DNA of 64,000 bases from Pseudoxanthomonas broegbernensis. Its GTDB lineage: Bacteria; Pseudomonadota; Gammaproteobacteria; Xanthomonadales; Xanthomonadaceae. The position numbers and the translations under genes were made by a program. Below are positions 55,317 through 64,000 of this stretch, piece after piece. The stretch is from NCBI RefSeq assembly GCF_014202435.1, contig NZ_JACHGU010000002.1:62001-126000 (forward strand). Reading direction: 5' to 3'. How positions within the stretch are numbered: the first letter of the stretch is position 1; each line of letters starts with the position of its first letter. Under the pieces are notes generated by a model. The model searched no databases. It was not told the DNA's origin and was given only the letters and a program-made list of their open reading frames with translations.

Positions 55317-57776
55317 TCAGAAGATGTCGAACGCCGCCTCGTCGTCCTGCTCGGGGCCGAGGAAGTCCAGGCTGTTCTGCATCCGCTCCAGGTCCTCCAG
55401 CTTCACGTACTCGGCCAAGCCACCGCCTTCGGTGGAGATGCGCCCGTTGCCGTCGACGTAGACCTTGGCCATCCCCGGCGGCGGTTCGTTGAGGGCGATC
55501 GGCCGGCCCTCCAGCGCCACGCGCATGTAGTCGATCCAGATCGGCAACGCGGCGCGGCCGCCGTATTCGCGGTATCCCAGCGAGCGGAAATCGTCGCGGC
55601 CGACCCACACGGTGGTGACCAGCGCGCCGCCGAAGCCGGAGAACCAGGCGTCGCGATGGTCGTTGGTCGAGCCGGTCTTGCCGCCCACGTCCTCGCGTCC
55701 CAGCACCCTGGCCGCCGCGCCCGTGCCGCGCTGGACCACGTCGCGCATCATCGAGACCAACTGGTAGGCGGTGCGCTCGTCGATGGCGCGCGGGGCGATC
55801 TTGGCGTCGACGGCGACGGCCTCCGATTCGGGCTGCGCCGTGTCCGTGTCCGTCGCCGCGGGCTGCGCGGCGCGCGGCGCGGGCAGGGCGCCGAAGTTGA
55901 AGCCGTCCACCACCTGCGGCGCCCCGGCCACGGCGCGTCCGCCCACGGTGGCGCAGGTGCGGCAGGCCCGCGCCGGGTTTTCCTTGAACAGCACGTTGCC
56001 GTCGCGGTCGCGGATCTGGTCGATGAACCAGGTGTCCACCCGCGAGCCGCCGTTGACGAACACCGAGTAGCCGCGCGCCACCGACAGCGGGGTCAGCGAG
56101 GCGGTGCCCAGCGACATCGACAGGTTCGGCGGCAGCTCGGCCGGGTCGAAGCCGAACTGGGTGATGTAGTTGCGCGCGAACTCCACGCCGATGGCATCGA
56201 GCATGCGCACCGAGACCAGGTTGCGCGACTGCACCAGTGCCTCGCGCAGGCGCATCGGCCCGCGGAAACCGCCGCCGTCGTTCTGCGGCGACCAGGTGTT
56301 GCCGCGGCGGTCGCGGAACACCACCGGCGCGTCGAGCACGATCGAGGCCGGGTTGAAGCCCTTCTCGAACGCGGCCGCGTAGACGAACGGCTTGAAGCTG
56401 GAGCCGGGCTGGCGGCGGGCCTGGGTGGCGCGGTTGAACTTGTTGCCGGCGAAGCTGTAGCCGCCGACCAGGGCGCGCAGCGCGCCATCGTCGGCGTCCA
56501 GCGACACCAGCGCGGCCTGACCGCGCGGCACCTGCTCGAGCAGGTACTGGTCCTCCTTCTCGCCGCGCAGTACGCGCACCACGTCGCCGCGCTTGAGCAG
56601 GGCGGCCGGATTCTTGCCCGCCCAGCGCGCCGAACCGGCGGGCAGGGTTACCCGGCGGGCGTCGGCCAGCACCACCTGGGCGCTGCCGTCGGCGGCGGTG
56701 GCGGCGACCACCGCAGGCAGCAGGTCGGCCTGGGCGGAGGTGCCGGACAGGGCCTTGGCCAGGGTGGCGTCGTCCGCGTCGGCGGGCAGGTCCAGTTCCC
56801 GCTCCACCCCGTGCCAGCCGTGGCGATGGTCGTACAGGTGCAGGCCCTCGCGCACGGCCTTGTCGGCGGCGGCCTGCAGCACGGGGTCGATGGTGGTGGT
56901 CACCCGGTAGCCGCGGGTCACCGCCTCCGGGCCGTAGCGGGCGATCATTTCCTGGCGGACCAGCTCGGCCACGTACGGGGCTGAGGCCTCGATCGGCGGC
57001 TCGTGCGGGGCCGCGTGCATCGGCACGGCGGCGGCGGCGGCGGCCTCGGCGGCGCTGACGAAACCCAGCTCGGCCATCCGCTCCAGGACGTAGTCGCGGC
57101 GCACCTTGGCGCGTTCGGGGTTGCTGATCGGGTTGCCGGAGGAAGGGAATTTGGGGATGCCGGCCAGCGAGGCCATCTCGTCCAGGGCCAGTTCGTCCAG
57201 CTTCTTGCCGTAGTAGAACTCGGCGGCGGCGGCCACGCCGTAGGCACGGTTTCCGAAGAAACTCTTGTTGAGGTAGAGGACCAGGATCTGGTCCTTGCCC
57301 AGTTCCCGCTCCATGCGCATGGCCAGCAGCATCTCGGCCAGCTTGCGCCGGTAGCTGTACTCGGAGCTGAGGAAGAACTGCCGTGCCACCTGCTGGGTGA
57401 TGGTGGAACCGCCGGGAACCCGCTTGCCGTCGGTGGTGGCCAGCAGCCATACCGCGCGGGCCACGCCCTTGTAGTCGACCCCGCCGTGCTCGTAGAAGCG
57501 CGCGTCCTCGATGGCCAGGAAGGCCTGGCGCAGGCGCTGCGGGACCTCGTCGATCTGCACCGGATAGCGCCTTCCCTCGCCGAACACGGCCATCAGCCGG
57601 CCGTCGGCCGCATGCACGTACAAGGGCTCCTGCATCTCCACTTCCCGCAACGAGGAAACGTCGGGAAGCTGGGCGGAAATCACGTAGTACAGGGTGCCCA
57701 GGCCGATGGCGGCCAGCAGGCCCAGGCCCGCGGACGCGATCAGCGCCCAGCGCAGCAGGCGGCGGAAACGGGGCAT
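55317..57776 (-). CDS. mrcA: Penicillin-binding protein 1A
   Basis: This 819-residue bifunctional enzyme polymerises and cross-links peptidoglycan in the periplasm. One membrane anchor lies at residues 9-33. The GT51 glycosyltransferase domain has [20 protein letters not shown] (catalytic Glu at residue 90) and [14 protein letters not shown]. The OB-like insert of PBP1A follows. The transpeptidase domain has SSFKPF (SxxK), SRN in [11 protein letters not shown] and KTGS in [18 protein letters not shown]. The ATG at 57776 is chosen because upstream codons overlap the promoter. The divergent ponA-pilMNOPQ layout is the one seen in Pseudomonas and its relatives. Confidence 0.96.
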   Translation of the reverse strand: MPRFRRLLRWALIASAGLGLLAAIGLGTLYYVISAQLPDVSSLREVEMQEPLYVHAADGRLMAVFGEGRRYPVQIDEVPQRLRQAFLAIEDARFYEHGGVDYKGVARAVWLLATTDGKRVPGGSTITQQVARQFFLSSEYSYRRKLAEMLLAMRMERELGKDQILVLYLNKSFFGNRAYGVAAAAEFYYGKKLDELALDEMASLAGIPKFPSSGNPISNPERAKVRRDYVLERMAELGFVSAAEAAAAAAVPMHAAPHEPPIEASAPYVAELVRQEMIARYGPEAVTRGYRVTTTIDPVLQAAADKAVREGLHLYDHRHGWHGVERELDLPADADDATLAKALSGTSAQADLLPAVVAATAADGSAQVVLADARRVTLPAGSARWAGKNPAALLKRGDVVRVLRGEKEDQYLLEQVPRGQAALVSLDADDGALRALVGGYSFAGNKFNRATQARRQPGSSFKPFVYAAAFEKGFNPASIVLDAPVVFRDRRGNTWSPQNDGGGFRGPMRLREALVQSRNLVSVRMLDAIGVEFARNYITQFGFDPAELPPNLSMSLGTASLTPLSVARGYSVFVNGGSRVDTWFIDQIRDRDGNVLFKENPARACRTCATVGGRAVAGAPQVVDGFNFGALPAPRAAQPAATDTDTAQPESEAVAVDAKIAPRAIDERTAYQLVSMMRDVVQRGTGAAARVLGREDVGGKTGSTNDHRDAWFSGFGGALVTTVWVGRDDFRSLGYREYGGRAALPIWIDYMRVALEGRPIALNEPPPGMAKVYVDGNGRISTEGGGLAEYVKLEDLERMQNSLDFLGPEQDDEAAFDIF

Positions 57777-57812
57777 CGAGCAGGGTTCCGATTGCAGATT
57801 TTGCGACCGCAG

Positions 57813-57818
57813 AGTATA
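57813..57818 (-). promoter_or_regulatory. Putative -10 element of mrcA
   Basis: TATACT on the minus strand lies 37 bases upstream of the mrcA ATG. No -35 match is seen 17 bases further. Confidence 0.4.
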
Positions 57819-57917
57819 GATGAGCCACGGGCCTGGCCGGGGGGCGGGGCCGGGATTGCGGGCGGGGACAGACACCACTTTCGCGTGACAGGCGTCGCAG
57901 CCTGGGCCGGGGGGGTG

Positions 57918-57947
57918 TTGCCAAATCCGAAAAGGTCGTTATTTAAT
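57918..57947 (+). promoter_or_regulatory. Putative pilM operon promoter
   Basis: TTGCCA (57918-57923) and TTTAAT (57942-57947) are 18 bases apart; TATTTA at 57940 with a 16-base gap is an alternative. They lie in the only A/T-rich patch of the mrcA/pilM gap, about 50 bases before the pilM GTG. Confidence 0.5.
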
Positions 57948-57963
57948 GCACGGGCACAGGTAG

Positions 57964-59054
<1,091 letters not shown>

Positions 59055-59055
<1 letters not shown>

Positions 59056-59816
59056 TGGCCCGGATCAACCTACTGCCCTGGCGCGCGGAGCGCCGCAAGC
59101 AGCGCCAGCGCGAGTTCCAGAGCATGCTGGGGCTGGCCGCGCTCGGTGGCCTGCTGCTCGCCTTCCTGGTCTGGTTCCACTACGACCGCCAGATCAGCGG
59201 CCAGCACCAGCGCAACCGCTTCCTCGACGACCAGATCGCGCAGGTCAAGAAGCAGAACGAGGAGATCAAGGAGCTGGACGCCAAGAAGGACCGGCTGCTG
59301 GCGCGCAAGAAGGTGATCGAGGAACTGCAGGCCAACCGCTCGCAGATGGTCCACCTGTTCGATTCGCTGGTGCGCACCATCCCCGACGGCGTGGTCCTGA
59401 CCGCGCTCAAGCAGGAAGGCGACATCCTCACCCTGCAAGGCAGCGCCCAGTCCAACGCCCGGGTCAGCAGCTACATGCGCAACCTGGAAGGCTCGGGCTG
59501 GATGACCAAGCCCGACCTGTCCATCATCGAGGCGCGCAAGGACGACAAGACGGCGGTGCTCGGCGGACGCACCCTGCCGTACGACTTCACGCTGAAGGTG
59601 CGGCTGGCCAACCCGACCACCGACGAGAACGGCGACCCGGTCACCGACCCGGCCGCCCAGGCGGCGGCCCTGGCCGCTGCGGAAGAGGCTGCGGCCGCGC
59701 CGGCCGCGGAGCAGGCGCCGGCCGCCGAAGCCGCGCCCGCCGATGCCGGCGCCGCGCCGCAGGAGCAGGCGCCCGCGTCCGAGCCGGCCACGACCCAGGG
59801 GAGCCCGGCGTCATGA
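59055..59816 (+). CDS. pilN: Type IV pilus assembly protein PilN
   Basis: This 253-residue inner-membrane protein starts with ARINLLPWRAERRKQRQREF, the cytoplasmic peptide that binds PilM. A membrane segment follows (about 25-42), then a coiled coil (QNEEIKELDAKKDRLLARKK) and the periplasmic ferredoxin-like domain. The tail is a low-complexity Ala/Pro/Glu stretch of about 60 residues, longer than in Pseudomonas PilN. It pairs with PilO and overlaps it by ATGA. Confidence 0.95.
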
Positions 59817-60463
59817 ACCAGAAGAAGAAGTTCAAGATCAGCGACCTGGATTTCAACAACATCGGCGGCTGGCCGCAGCAGGCCAAGGTCGTGTTCTGCA
59901 TCCTGGTCGCGGTGTTCATCCTGCTGATGGCCTACCTGCTGGTCGTCCGCGGCAAGACCGAGGAACTGGCGACGCTGGAGCGCAAGGAAGCGGACCTGCG
60001 CACCACCTTCGAGGTCGAGCAGGGCAAGGCGGCCAACCTGGAGCCGCTGCGCCAGCAGTTGGCGCAGATGGAACAGGTGCTGCAGCAGATGCTGCGCCAG
60101 TTGCCCAGCCGCACCGAGATGCCCGACCTGATCATCGACATCTCGCAGACCGCGCTGTCCAGCGGCCTGTCCAACGAACTGTTCCAGCCCGGTCCTGAGA
60201 CGCCCAAGGAGTTCTACGCCGAGAAGCCGATTGCGCTGCGCATGGTGGGCAACTACCACCAGTTCGGCGCCTTCGTCAGCGGCGTGGCCTCGCTGCCGCG
60301 CGTGGTCATCCTGACCATGCACGACATCCAGCTTCAGCCCAAGCGCGGCCAGGGGATCACCCGCACCGGCACGCTCGAGCTGTCCGGCACGGTCAAGACC
60401 TACCGCTACATGGACGAGACCGAGATGGAAGACGCGGCCAATCAGGGGGGTGGCAATCCATGA
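59813..60463 (+). CDS. pilO: Type IV pilus assembly protein PilO
   Basis: This 216-residue inner-membrane protein has a short cytoplasmic start (MNQKKKFKISDLDFNNIGGW), a membrane segment (VVFCILVAVFILLMAYLLVV), a coiled coil and a periplasmic domain with YHQFGAFVSGVASLPRVVIL. It forms a heterodimer with PilN and binds the lipoprotein PilP. Overlaps both neighbours by four bases, so the four genes pilN-pilO-pilP are tightly coupled. Confidence 0.96.
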   Translation: MNQKKKFKISDLDFNNIGGWPQQAKVVFCILVAVFILLMAYLLVVRGKTEELATLERKEADLRTTFEVEQGKAANLEPLRQQLAQMEQVLQQMLRQLPSRTEMPDLIIDISQTALSSGLSNELFQPGPETPKEFYAEKPIALRMVGNYHQFGAFVSGVASLPRVVILTMHDIQLQPKRGQGITRTGTLELSGTVKTYRYMDETEMEDAANQGGGNP

Positions 60464-61011
60464 GCCTGGTTCGTGACCATCGCGCGACCGCCCTGCGCTG
60501 GCTGGGGGCCATGCTGCTGGTGCTGGCGCTGGGCGCCTGCGGGCGCGGCGTGACCAGCACGCCCGGCGACGCCCCCAACCTGGAGAAGTGGGCGGCCGAC
60601 GTGCGCGCGCGCCCGGCTCCGCCGCTGGAGCCGCTGCCGGTGATGCAGCAGTTCGAGACCTTCGAATATGCCGCCCAGGACATCCGCGACCCGTTCAGCG
60701 ACGCCTGGAGCAATCCCAACGGCGGGGCGGGCCTGCGTCCGGACCCGAACCGGCGCAAGGAACCGCTCGAGCAGTATCCGCTGGACAGCCTGGACATGGT
60801 CGGCACGATCGGTTCGGGCGGCGGGCTGATCGCGCTGGTGATGGCGCCCGACCGGGTGACCCATCGCATCCGTCCCGGCGCGTACCTGGGGCAGAGCGAC
60901 GGCCGGGTGACCTCGGTGCACGAGGACAGGATCGAATTGGTTGAGCTGGTGCCGGATGGCGCAGGTGGGTGGCTGGAACGTCCGGCTGCCATCGCGCTCG
61001 AAGATCAATGA
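60460..61011 (+). CDS. pilP: Type IV pilus lipoprotein PilP
   Basis: This 183-residue lipoprotein has a signal peptide with lipobox ALGAC and the lipidated Cys at residue 27. The periplasmic part includes FEYAAQDIRDPFSDAW, a conserved PilP segment that contacts PilNO, and a C-terminal beta domain (LDMVGTIGSGGGLIALVMAP, IRPGAYLGQSDGRVTSV) that binds the secretin PilQ. It overlaps pilO by ATGA and ends 14 bases before pilQ. Confidence 0.95.
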   Translation: MSLVRDHRATALRWLGAMLLVLALGACGRGVTSTPGDAPNLEKWAADVRARPAPPLEPLPVMQQFETFEYAAQDIRDPFSDAWSNPNGGAGLRPDPNRRKEPLEQYPLDSLDMVGTIGSGGGLIALVMAPDRVTHRIRPGAYLGQSDGRVTSVHEDRIELVELVPDGAGGWLERPAAIALEDQ

Positions 61012-61025
61012 TTAGGGGATACACG

Positions 61026-62987
61026 ATGACCTTTTCCAATGCCCAGAGCCTGCGTACGCCGAGGCGTCCGGCGATCTTCCGGGCCTGCGGCCTGGGGCTC
61101 GCGTTCGCCCTGACCGCATTCACCGCCAACGCCGTCGCGGCCACGCAGGGCGCGCCGGCGGCAACGGCCACCGTGCCGGCCAAGGCCAGCGTGTCGCGCA
61201 TCGACTTCAAGCGCGGCGACGCCGGCGCGGGCCGGCTGATCCTGCGCTTCGACGGCGAGGGCGTGGCCCCGGACCTGCGCAGCCAGAGCGGCAGCGTGGT
61301 GGTCGACGTGGCCAACGCCAGCCTGCCGGCCGAGTTGCAGCGTCCGCTGGACGTGACCGACTTCGCCACCCCGGTGCAGCGCATCGACGCCAAGCCCTAC
61401 GGCGGCGGCACCCAGTTGGTGCTGAGCACCCGCGGCGAGGTCGAGTCGCTGGCCTACCAGTCCGGCAACGAGTACGTGGTCGAGATCGCGCCGCGCATCG
61501 CCGAGGCGGCGGTTGGCGCGGTGAGCGGCAGCGGGCTGGCCAATGCCCAGGCCAAGCTGGCCGCCAAGCCGTATTCCGGCCGGCCGGTGACCTTCAACTT
61601 CCAGGACGTGCCGGTGCGCACCGTCCTGCAATTGATCGCCGAGGAATCCAACCTCAACATCGTCGCCTCCGACACGGTGCAGGGCAACGTGACCCTGCGC
61701 CTGGTCAACGTGCCGTGGGACCAGGCGCTGGACATCGTCCTGCGTGCCAAGGGCCTGGACAAGCGGCGCGACGGCAACGTGGTGTGGGTCGCCCCGCAGC
61801 CCGAACTGGCCGCCTTCGAGAAGGCCAAGGAAGATGCGCGCATCGACCTGGAGAACCGGGTCGACCTGATCACCGACTACATCCAGGTCAACTACCATTC
61901 GGCCGCGTCGATCTTCAAGGCGCTGACCGAGGCCAAGGGGATCGGCGGCAGCGGCGGCCAGGGCGCCGGCAACCAGAACGAGAACGGTTTCCTCTCGCCG
62001 CGCGGTCGCATCGTCGCCGACGAGCGCACCAACACCCTGATGATCAGCGACATCCCGAAGAAGGTCGCGCAGATGCGCGAACTGATCGGGGTGATCGACC
62101 GCCCGGTGGACCAGGTGCTGATCGAGGGCCGCATCGTGATCGCCACCGACAGCTTCGCCCGCGAGCTGGGCGCACGCTTCGGCGTCAGCGGCAGCCGCGA
62201 CAACGCCTATTTCAGCGGCAACCTTGGTAGCAACGAGGCTACCCGCAACACCGAAGTGGCGACCAACACGGCCAACGCCAACGCGATGCGGAACTGGGCG
62301 ATCGAGCGGGCCGCGGCGCTGGAGGCCGGTACTCCGGTCCCGCCGCTGCCGGTGCTGGCCGCGTCGTCCATCACCCGTGGCCTGAACGTCAACCTGCCCG
62401 TGGCCGCCACCAGTAACCCGGCCGGCCTGGCGCTGTCGATCCTCAACGCCGGCTACCTGCTGGACATCGAGCTGACCGCCATGCAGGAAGAGCAGCGCGG
62501 CGAAGTCATCTCCAACCCGCGGGTGGTCACCTCCAACCAGCGCGAGGCGGTCATCCGCCAGGGCCGCGAGGTCGGCTACGTGACCATGACCGGCGGCGTC
62601 GGCGCGGTGGCCACGCCCAACGTCCAGTTCAAGGACGTGCTGCTGGAGCTGAAGGTCGTGCCAACCATCACCGACGACAACCGGGTGTTCCTGGACGTCA
62701 ACGTGAAGAAGGACGAGGTGCTGCGCTACCTGGACACCAGCATCGGCCAGGTGCCGGAGATCGCCAAGCGCGAGGTCAACACCGCCGTGCTGGTCGACGA
62801 CGGCCAGACCGTGGTGATCGGTGGCGTGTACGAGTTCACCGACAGCAACAGTGTGTCCAAGGTGCCGTTCCTGGGCGACGTGCCGTTCCTCGGCGCGCTG
62901 TTCAAGAAGAAGGGCCGCAACAAGCAGAAGGCCGAGCTGCTGATCTTCCTGACCCCGAAGGTGATGCGGGTCGAGAAGCGCACCTGA
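61026..62987 (+). CDS. pilQ: Type IV pilus secretin PilQ
   Basis: This 653-residue outer-membrane secretin forms the pore for the pilus. A signal peptide spans about residues 1-38. One AMIN domain (ISRIDFKRGDAGAGRLILRF-like start, then VVVDVANASLP) binds peptidoglycan; P. aeruginosa PilQ, as I recall, has two. N0 (VTFNFQDVPVRTVLQLIAEE) and N1 (NYHSAASIFKALTEAKG) domains follow, then the secretin core with VISNPRVVTSNQREAVIRQG and VPFLGDVPFLGALFKKKG. A long linker rich in Asn, Ala and Thr lies inside the secretin between about 395 and 475. AGGGG precedes the ATG at 61026. Confidence 0.95.
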   Translation: MTFSNAQSLRTPRRPAIFRACGLGLAFALTAFTANAVAATQGAPAATATVPAKASVSRIDFKRGDAGAGRLILRFDGEGVAPDLRSQSGSVVVDVANASLPAELQRPLDVTDFATPVQRIDAKPYGGGTQLVLSTRGEVESLAYQSGNEYVVEIAPRIAEAAVGAVSGSGLANAQAKLAAKPYSGRPVTFNFQDVPVRTVLQLIAEESNLNIVASDTVQGNVTLRLVNVPWDQALDIVLRAKGLDKRRDGNVVWVAPQPELAAFEKAKEDARIDLENRVDLITDYIQVNYHSAASIFKALTEAKGIGGSGGQGAGNQNENGFLSPRGRIVADERTNTLMISDIPKKVAQMRELIGVIDRPVDQVLIEGRIVIATDSFARELGARFGVSGSRDNAYFSGNLGSNEATRNTEVATNTANANAMRNWAIERAAALEAGTPVPPLPVLAASSITRGLNVNLPVAATSNPAGLALSILNAGYLLDIELTAMQEEQRGEVISNPRVVTSNQREAVIRQGREVGYVTMTGGVGAVATPNVQFKDVLLELKVVPTITDDNRVFLDVNVKKDEVLRYLDTSIGQVPEIAKREVNTAVLVDDGQTVVIGGVYEFTDSNSVSKVPFLGDVPFLGALFKKKGRNKQKAELLIFLTPKVMRVEKRT

Positions 62988-63010
62988 GTCCGGAGGTGGC
63001 GGAACCCTGC

Positions 63011-63039
63011 GACGGGGCCTGCGGGCCCCGTCTGCTTTT
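63011..63039 (+). terminator. Terminator of the pilMNOPQ operon
   Basis: Perfect 9-bp stem GACGGGGCC/GGCCCCGTC with loop TGCG, followed by TGCTTTT, 23 bases after the pilQ stop. Confidence 0.88.
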
Positions 63040-63082
63040 GCGCGGGGAACCCGGCGCGCGCCGGATGGGTCAGAATCGGCGC

Positions 63083-64000
63083 ATGGACACTCCGACCGCC
63101 GCCGACCTGCACGCCGCCTTCCTTCGCCTGCGCGACAGCCTCTCGGCCGCCATCGTCGGCCAGGCGGCCCTGGTCGAGCGGCTGCTGATCGCCCTGCTGG
63201 CCGACGGCCACCTGCTGGTGGAGGGCGCGCCCGGGTTGGCCAAGACCACCGCCATCCGCACCCTGGCCGCGCACCTGGAGGCGGATTTCGCCCGGGTCCA
63301 GTTCACCCCGGACCTGCTGCCGGCCGACCTTACCGGCACCGAGGTCTGGCGCCCGCAGGATGGGCGCTTCGAGTTCCAGCCCGGGCCGGTGTTCCACCCG
63401 TTGCTGCTGGCCGACGAGATCAACCGCGCGCCGGCCAAGGTGCAGTCGGCGCTGCTGGAGGCCATGGGCGAGCGCCAGGTCACGGTGGGCCGCCATACCT
63501 ATCCGCTGCCGCCGCTGTTCCTGGTGATGGCCACGCAGAACCCGATCGAGCAGGAAGGCACCTACCCGTTGCCCGAGGCGCAACTGGACCGTTTCCTGAT
63601 GCATGTGCGCATCGGCTATCCGGACGCGGAGATGGAGACCGAGATCCTGCGCCTGGCGCGCGAGCGGGCGAGGCGGCCGTCGCAGGCGCCGGAGGCGGCC
63701 GAGCGCATGTCGCAGGCGCAGGTGTTCGCCGCGCGCGAGGAAGTGCTGGCGCTGCACGTGGCCCCGGCGCTGGAGCGGTACCTGATCGAACTGGTCCTGG
63801 CCTCGCGCGACGCCTCGCGCTACGACGCTGCGCTGGGACGCCGGATCGCCTGGGGCGCAAGCCCGCGCGGGTCGATCGCGCTGGAGCGCTGCGCGCGCGC
63901 GCGCGCCTGGCTGGCCGGGCGCGACTACGCCACCCCCGAGGACGTGCGCGCGATGGCGCCGGACGTGTTGCGGCACCGGGTGCTTCCCAGCTACGAGGCC
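63083..64000 (+). CDS. MoxR-type AAA+ ATPase, partial (runs off window end)
   Basis: The first 306 residues of a MoxR-family ATPase. Walker A is in LLVEGAPGLAKTTAIRTL, the Walker B region is PLLLADEINRAPAKVQSALL, and EAMGERQVTVGRHTYPL and ATQNPIEQEGTYPLPEAQLDRF are typical of the family. Such proteins act as chaperone-like ATPases, often with DUF58 and von Willebrand factor A proteins downstream, which lie beyond the window. A CAGAAT hexamer (63071-63076) ends six bases before the ATG and no Shine-Dalgarno site is visible, so the mRNA may be leaderless. Confidence 0.92.
   Translation, partial: MDTPTAADLHAAFLRLRDSLSAAIVGQAALVERLLIALLADGHLLVEGAPGLAKTTAIRTLAAHLEADFARVQFTPDLLPADLTGTEVWRPQDGRFEFQPGPVFHPLLLADEINRAPAKVQSALLEAMGERQVTVGRHTYPLPPLFLVMATQNPIEQEGTYPLPEAQLDRFLMHVRIGYPDAEMETEILRLARERARRPSQAPEAAERMSQAQVFAAREEVLALHVAPALERYLIELVLASRDASRYDAALGRRIAWGASPRGSIALERCARARAWLAGRDYATPEDVRAMAPDVLRHRVLPSYEA

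Noticed and set aside
57880-57930. Sigma-54 promoter for pilM
   Set aside because: No TGGC-N7/8-TTGC pattern with correct spacing. The TTGCCA/TTTAAT pair is a better sigma-70-type reading.

Overview
The window is chromosomal DNA of very high G+C (I estimate about 70%, not computed), with almost every codon ending in G or C. Gene content and order point to a gammaproteobacterium of the Xanthomonadaceae/Lysobacterales (Lysobacter-, Luteimonas- or Pseudoxanthomonas-like). Pointers are a class I fructose-bisphosphate aldolase next to pyruvate kinase, gshB-tonB beside a pilGHIJ-chpA cluster, ponA divergent from pilMNOPQ, hfq-hflX behind miaA, an Xcc1710-like Mth938-domain protein, and nlpD with no rpoS behind it. 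I see no IS element, prophage, CRISPR array, rRNA or tRNA.

Layout. 1-3.2 kb: central carbon metabolism (transaldolase cut by the window edge, pyk, fba). 3.2-3.75 kb: a gene-free, hairpin-rich block. 3.75-5.6 kb: gshB-tonB on the minus strand. 5.8-17.6 kb: the Pil-Chp chemosensory operon controlling type IV pili (pilG, pilH, pilI, pilJ, a 2198-residue chpA, a degenerate chpB, chpC). 17.6-18.0 kb: a repeat-bearing gap. 18-21.5 kb: bioA-rsmE facing away from nudE-cysQ. 21.6-22.1 kb: dps. 22.2-31.1 kb: hrpA followed by relA and spoT in tandem. 31.4-35.6 kb: lpxD-fabZ-lpxA-lpxB-rnhB on the minus strand. 35.6-39.2 kb: an Smr protein, then surE-pcm-exoD-nlpD. 39.4-44.3 kb: two small minus-strand genes (Mth938-like, yhbY) divergent from rlmE-ftsH-small membrane protein-folP. 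44.6-52.4 kb: putP, miaA, hfq, hflX, ridA, recG, nucleoside hydrolase. 52.5-55.1 kb: type B L31, gltA, and an unknown conserved gene on the minus strand. 55.3-63 kb: PBP1A (minus) and pilMNOPQ (plus). 63.1 kb to the end: a MoxR-type AAA+ ATPase running off the window.

How it works together. Two blocks 40 kb apart serve the same machine: pilMNOPQ builds the type IV pilus alignment subcomplex and secretin, and PilGHIJ-ChpABC senses and drives twitching. The ChpB protein has lost the CheB catalytic residues and no pilK (CheR) gene is present in the cluster, which suggests a pathway without methylation-based adaptation. The stringent-response pair relA/spoT lies in tandem, away from recG and with no rpoZ or gmk beside it. 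The Lpx cluster lacks the bamA/skp and dnaE neighbours seen in E. coli. Much of the window therefore looks like familiar modules joined at hairpin-rich, gene-free seams.

No convincing wholly new system was found. The best leads are the degenerate ChpB, the structured non-coding block at 3.2-3.7 kb, the relA/spoT tandem, and a small leader ORF between pilJ and chpA.
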